Origin: Coriobacteriales bacterium
Lineage (GTDB): Bacteria > Actinomycetota > Coriobacteriia > Coriobacteriales > CADBOM01
Assembly: GCA_017515355.1 (NCBI GenBank)
Contig: JAFWGD010000014.1
Coordinates: 1 to 14,542, forward strand
Length of the DNA: 14,542 nucleotides
Direction: 5' to 3'
Part shown: positions 14,012 through 14,542 of the stretch, in pieces
Numbering within the stretch: the stretch's first letter is position 1
Layout: every line of letters starts with the position of its first letter
The notes under the pieces: model-generated
Databases searched by the model: none
Told to the model about the DNA's origin: nothing
The model's input: the letters and a program-made list of their open reading frames with translations, nothing else
Program-made: the position numbers and the translations under genes

Positions 14012-14542
14012 ATGGCGCTCGTTCATGGTGGCGACATCCAAGGGTTCATCGACGAGTATGGCTTCGCGCCGCTCGACTTCTCGAGCAACATCTCCCCGCT
14101 CGGTCTGCCTGGCACCGTCTCCGAGGCTATCGCAGAGTCTATCGCAGGGGTCGAGCGCTATCCCGACCCGCTATGCCGCAGACTCGTCGATGCGATAGCG
14201 GCGCACGATGGAGTGGCGCCGAGCCAGGTGCTTTGCGGCAACGGGAGCGCAGACATCATCTTCAGGCTAGCTCTCGCGTTGAGACCTAAGCGCGCGCTCC
14301 TGCCCGCTCCCACATTCGCCGAGTACGAGGAGGCGCTCGGCGTTGTCGGATGCGAGGTGCTGCGCCATCAGCTCGAACCAGAGGCTGGCTTTCAGCTCGA
14401 TCGCGGCTTCATCGAGCGCATCGATTCCTCGTTCGACGTCGTCTTCGTCTGCCAGCCGAACAATCCCACGGGAACGGTAACCCCGCGCGATCTTCTTCTG
14501 GGCGTCGCCGAGCGCTGCGCTCAGGTCGGTGCGCGCCTTGTC
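14012..14542 (+). CDS. cobD: Threonine-phosphate decarboxylase CobD, 3'-truncated by window edge
   Basis: The first 177 residues of a PLP-dependent, HisC-like enzyme. Visible markers: HGGD at the N-terminus (5-8, HGG being typical of CobD), DFSSNISPLG (22-31), YPDP (50-53), CGNGSADIIF (75-84), PTFAEYEEAL (100-109) and CQPNNPTG (147-154, with the PLP-contacting Asn). The lysine that binds PLP lies beyond the window. CobD decarboxylates L-threonine O-3-phosphate to aminopropanol phosphate, which is exactly the substrate of CbiB encoded just upstream. GGGAAGGA (13999-14006), which starts at the last base of the cbiB stop codon, lies 5 bases before ATG 14012, indicating translational coupling. 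A histidinol-phosphate aminotransferase is the main alternative, made unlikely by the HGG motif and the context. Confidence 0.88.
   Translation, partial: MALVHGGDIQGFIDEYGFAPLDFSSNISPLGLPGTVSEAIAESIAGVERYPDPLCRRLVDAIAAHDGVAPSQVLCGNGSADIIFRLALALRPKRALLPAPTFAEYEEALGVVGCEVLRHQLEPEAGFQLDRGFIERIDSSFDVVFVCQPNNPTGTVTPRDLLLGVAERCAQVGARLV

Noticed and set aside
12872..14041. 389-codon minus-strand frame opposite cbiB
   Set aside because: Antisense shadow. It would remove the promoter region shared with the Cys-rich gene and has no family motifs.

Overview
This is a GC-rich, tightly packed bacterial window of protein-coding genes. I see no rRNA, tRNA, CRISPR array, insertion sequence or transposase. 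The gene content combines radical-SAM maturases of an [FeFe] hydrogenase, anaerobic cobamide synthesis, a MtaA-type zinc methyltransferase and ArsM/ArsS-type chemistry. That points to a strict anaerobe. The codon style (GAG, ATC, CTC and CGC favoured), short intergenic gaps and AGGAGG ribosome sites would suit a Coriobacteriia (Eggerthellaceae-like) actinobacterium. This placement is an inference from style and content, not a match.

Left block (1-5414, + strand). The 3' part of an ArsM-family arsenite methyltransferase is followed by a COG0523 (CobW/G3E) GTPase. Next comes a 686-residue fusion of a complete ArsM-like methyltransferase to a complete ArsS-like radical SAM/Cys-rich domain. The block ends with an amidohydrolase of the 5'-methylthioadenosine/SAH/5'-deoxyadenosine deaminase type. 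Read together, this looks like a compact arsenic-methylation and arsenosugar-nucleoside pathway: methylation, 5'-deoxyadenosyl transfer, then handling or deamination of adenosine products. The two methyltransferases are paralogs with opposite cysteine losses. A convergent MATE-family exporter (5481-6845, - strand) lies beyond a shared hairpin terminator.

Middle. A 315-base intergenic stretch carries a divergent promoter zone with an 8+8 bp inverted repeat and a perfect TATAAT box. It drives a monocistronic UroD/MtaA-type methyltransferase (7161-8243) that ends in a strong 15-bp hairpin.

Right block. A TM1266-type hydrogenase regulator is followed by hydE, hydG and hydF (8434-12517), the full maturase set for the H-cluster of [FeFe] hydrogenase. 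The hydrogenase structural genes are not in the window. Convergent to hydF is a small cysteine-rich protein (12532-12852, - strand) with an internally repeated P-x-ICG-x-I motif. It is divergent from cbiB and cobD (12962 to the window end), which build and attach the aminopropanol arm of cobalamin.

The strongest candidate for something little described is the left block: ArsM paralog, CobW-like GTPase, ArsM-ArsS fusion and nucleoside deaminase. The duplicated-motif Cys protein is the second.
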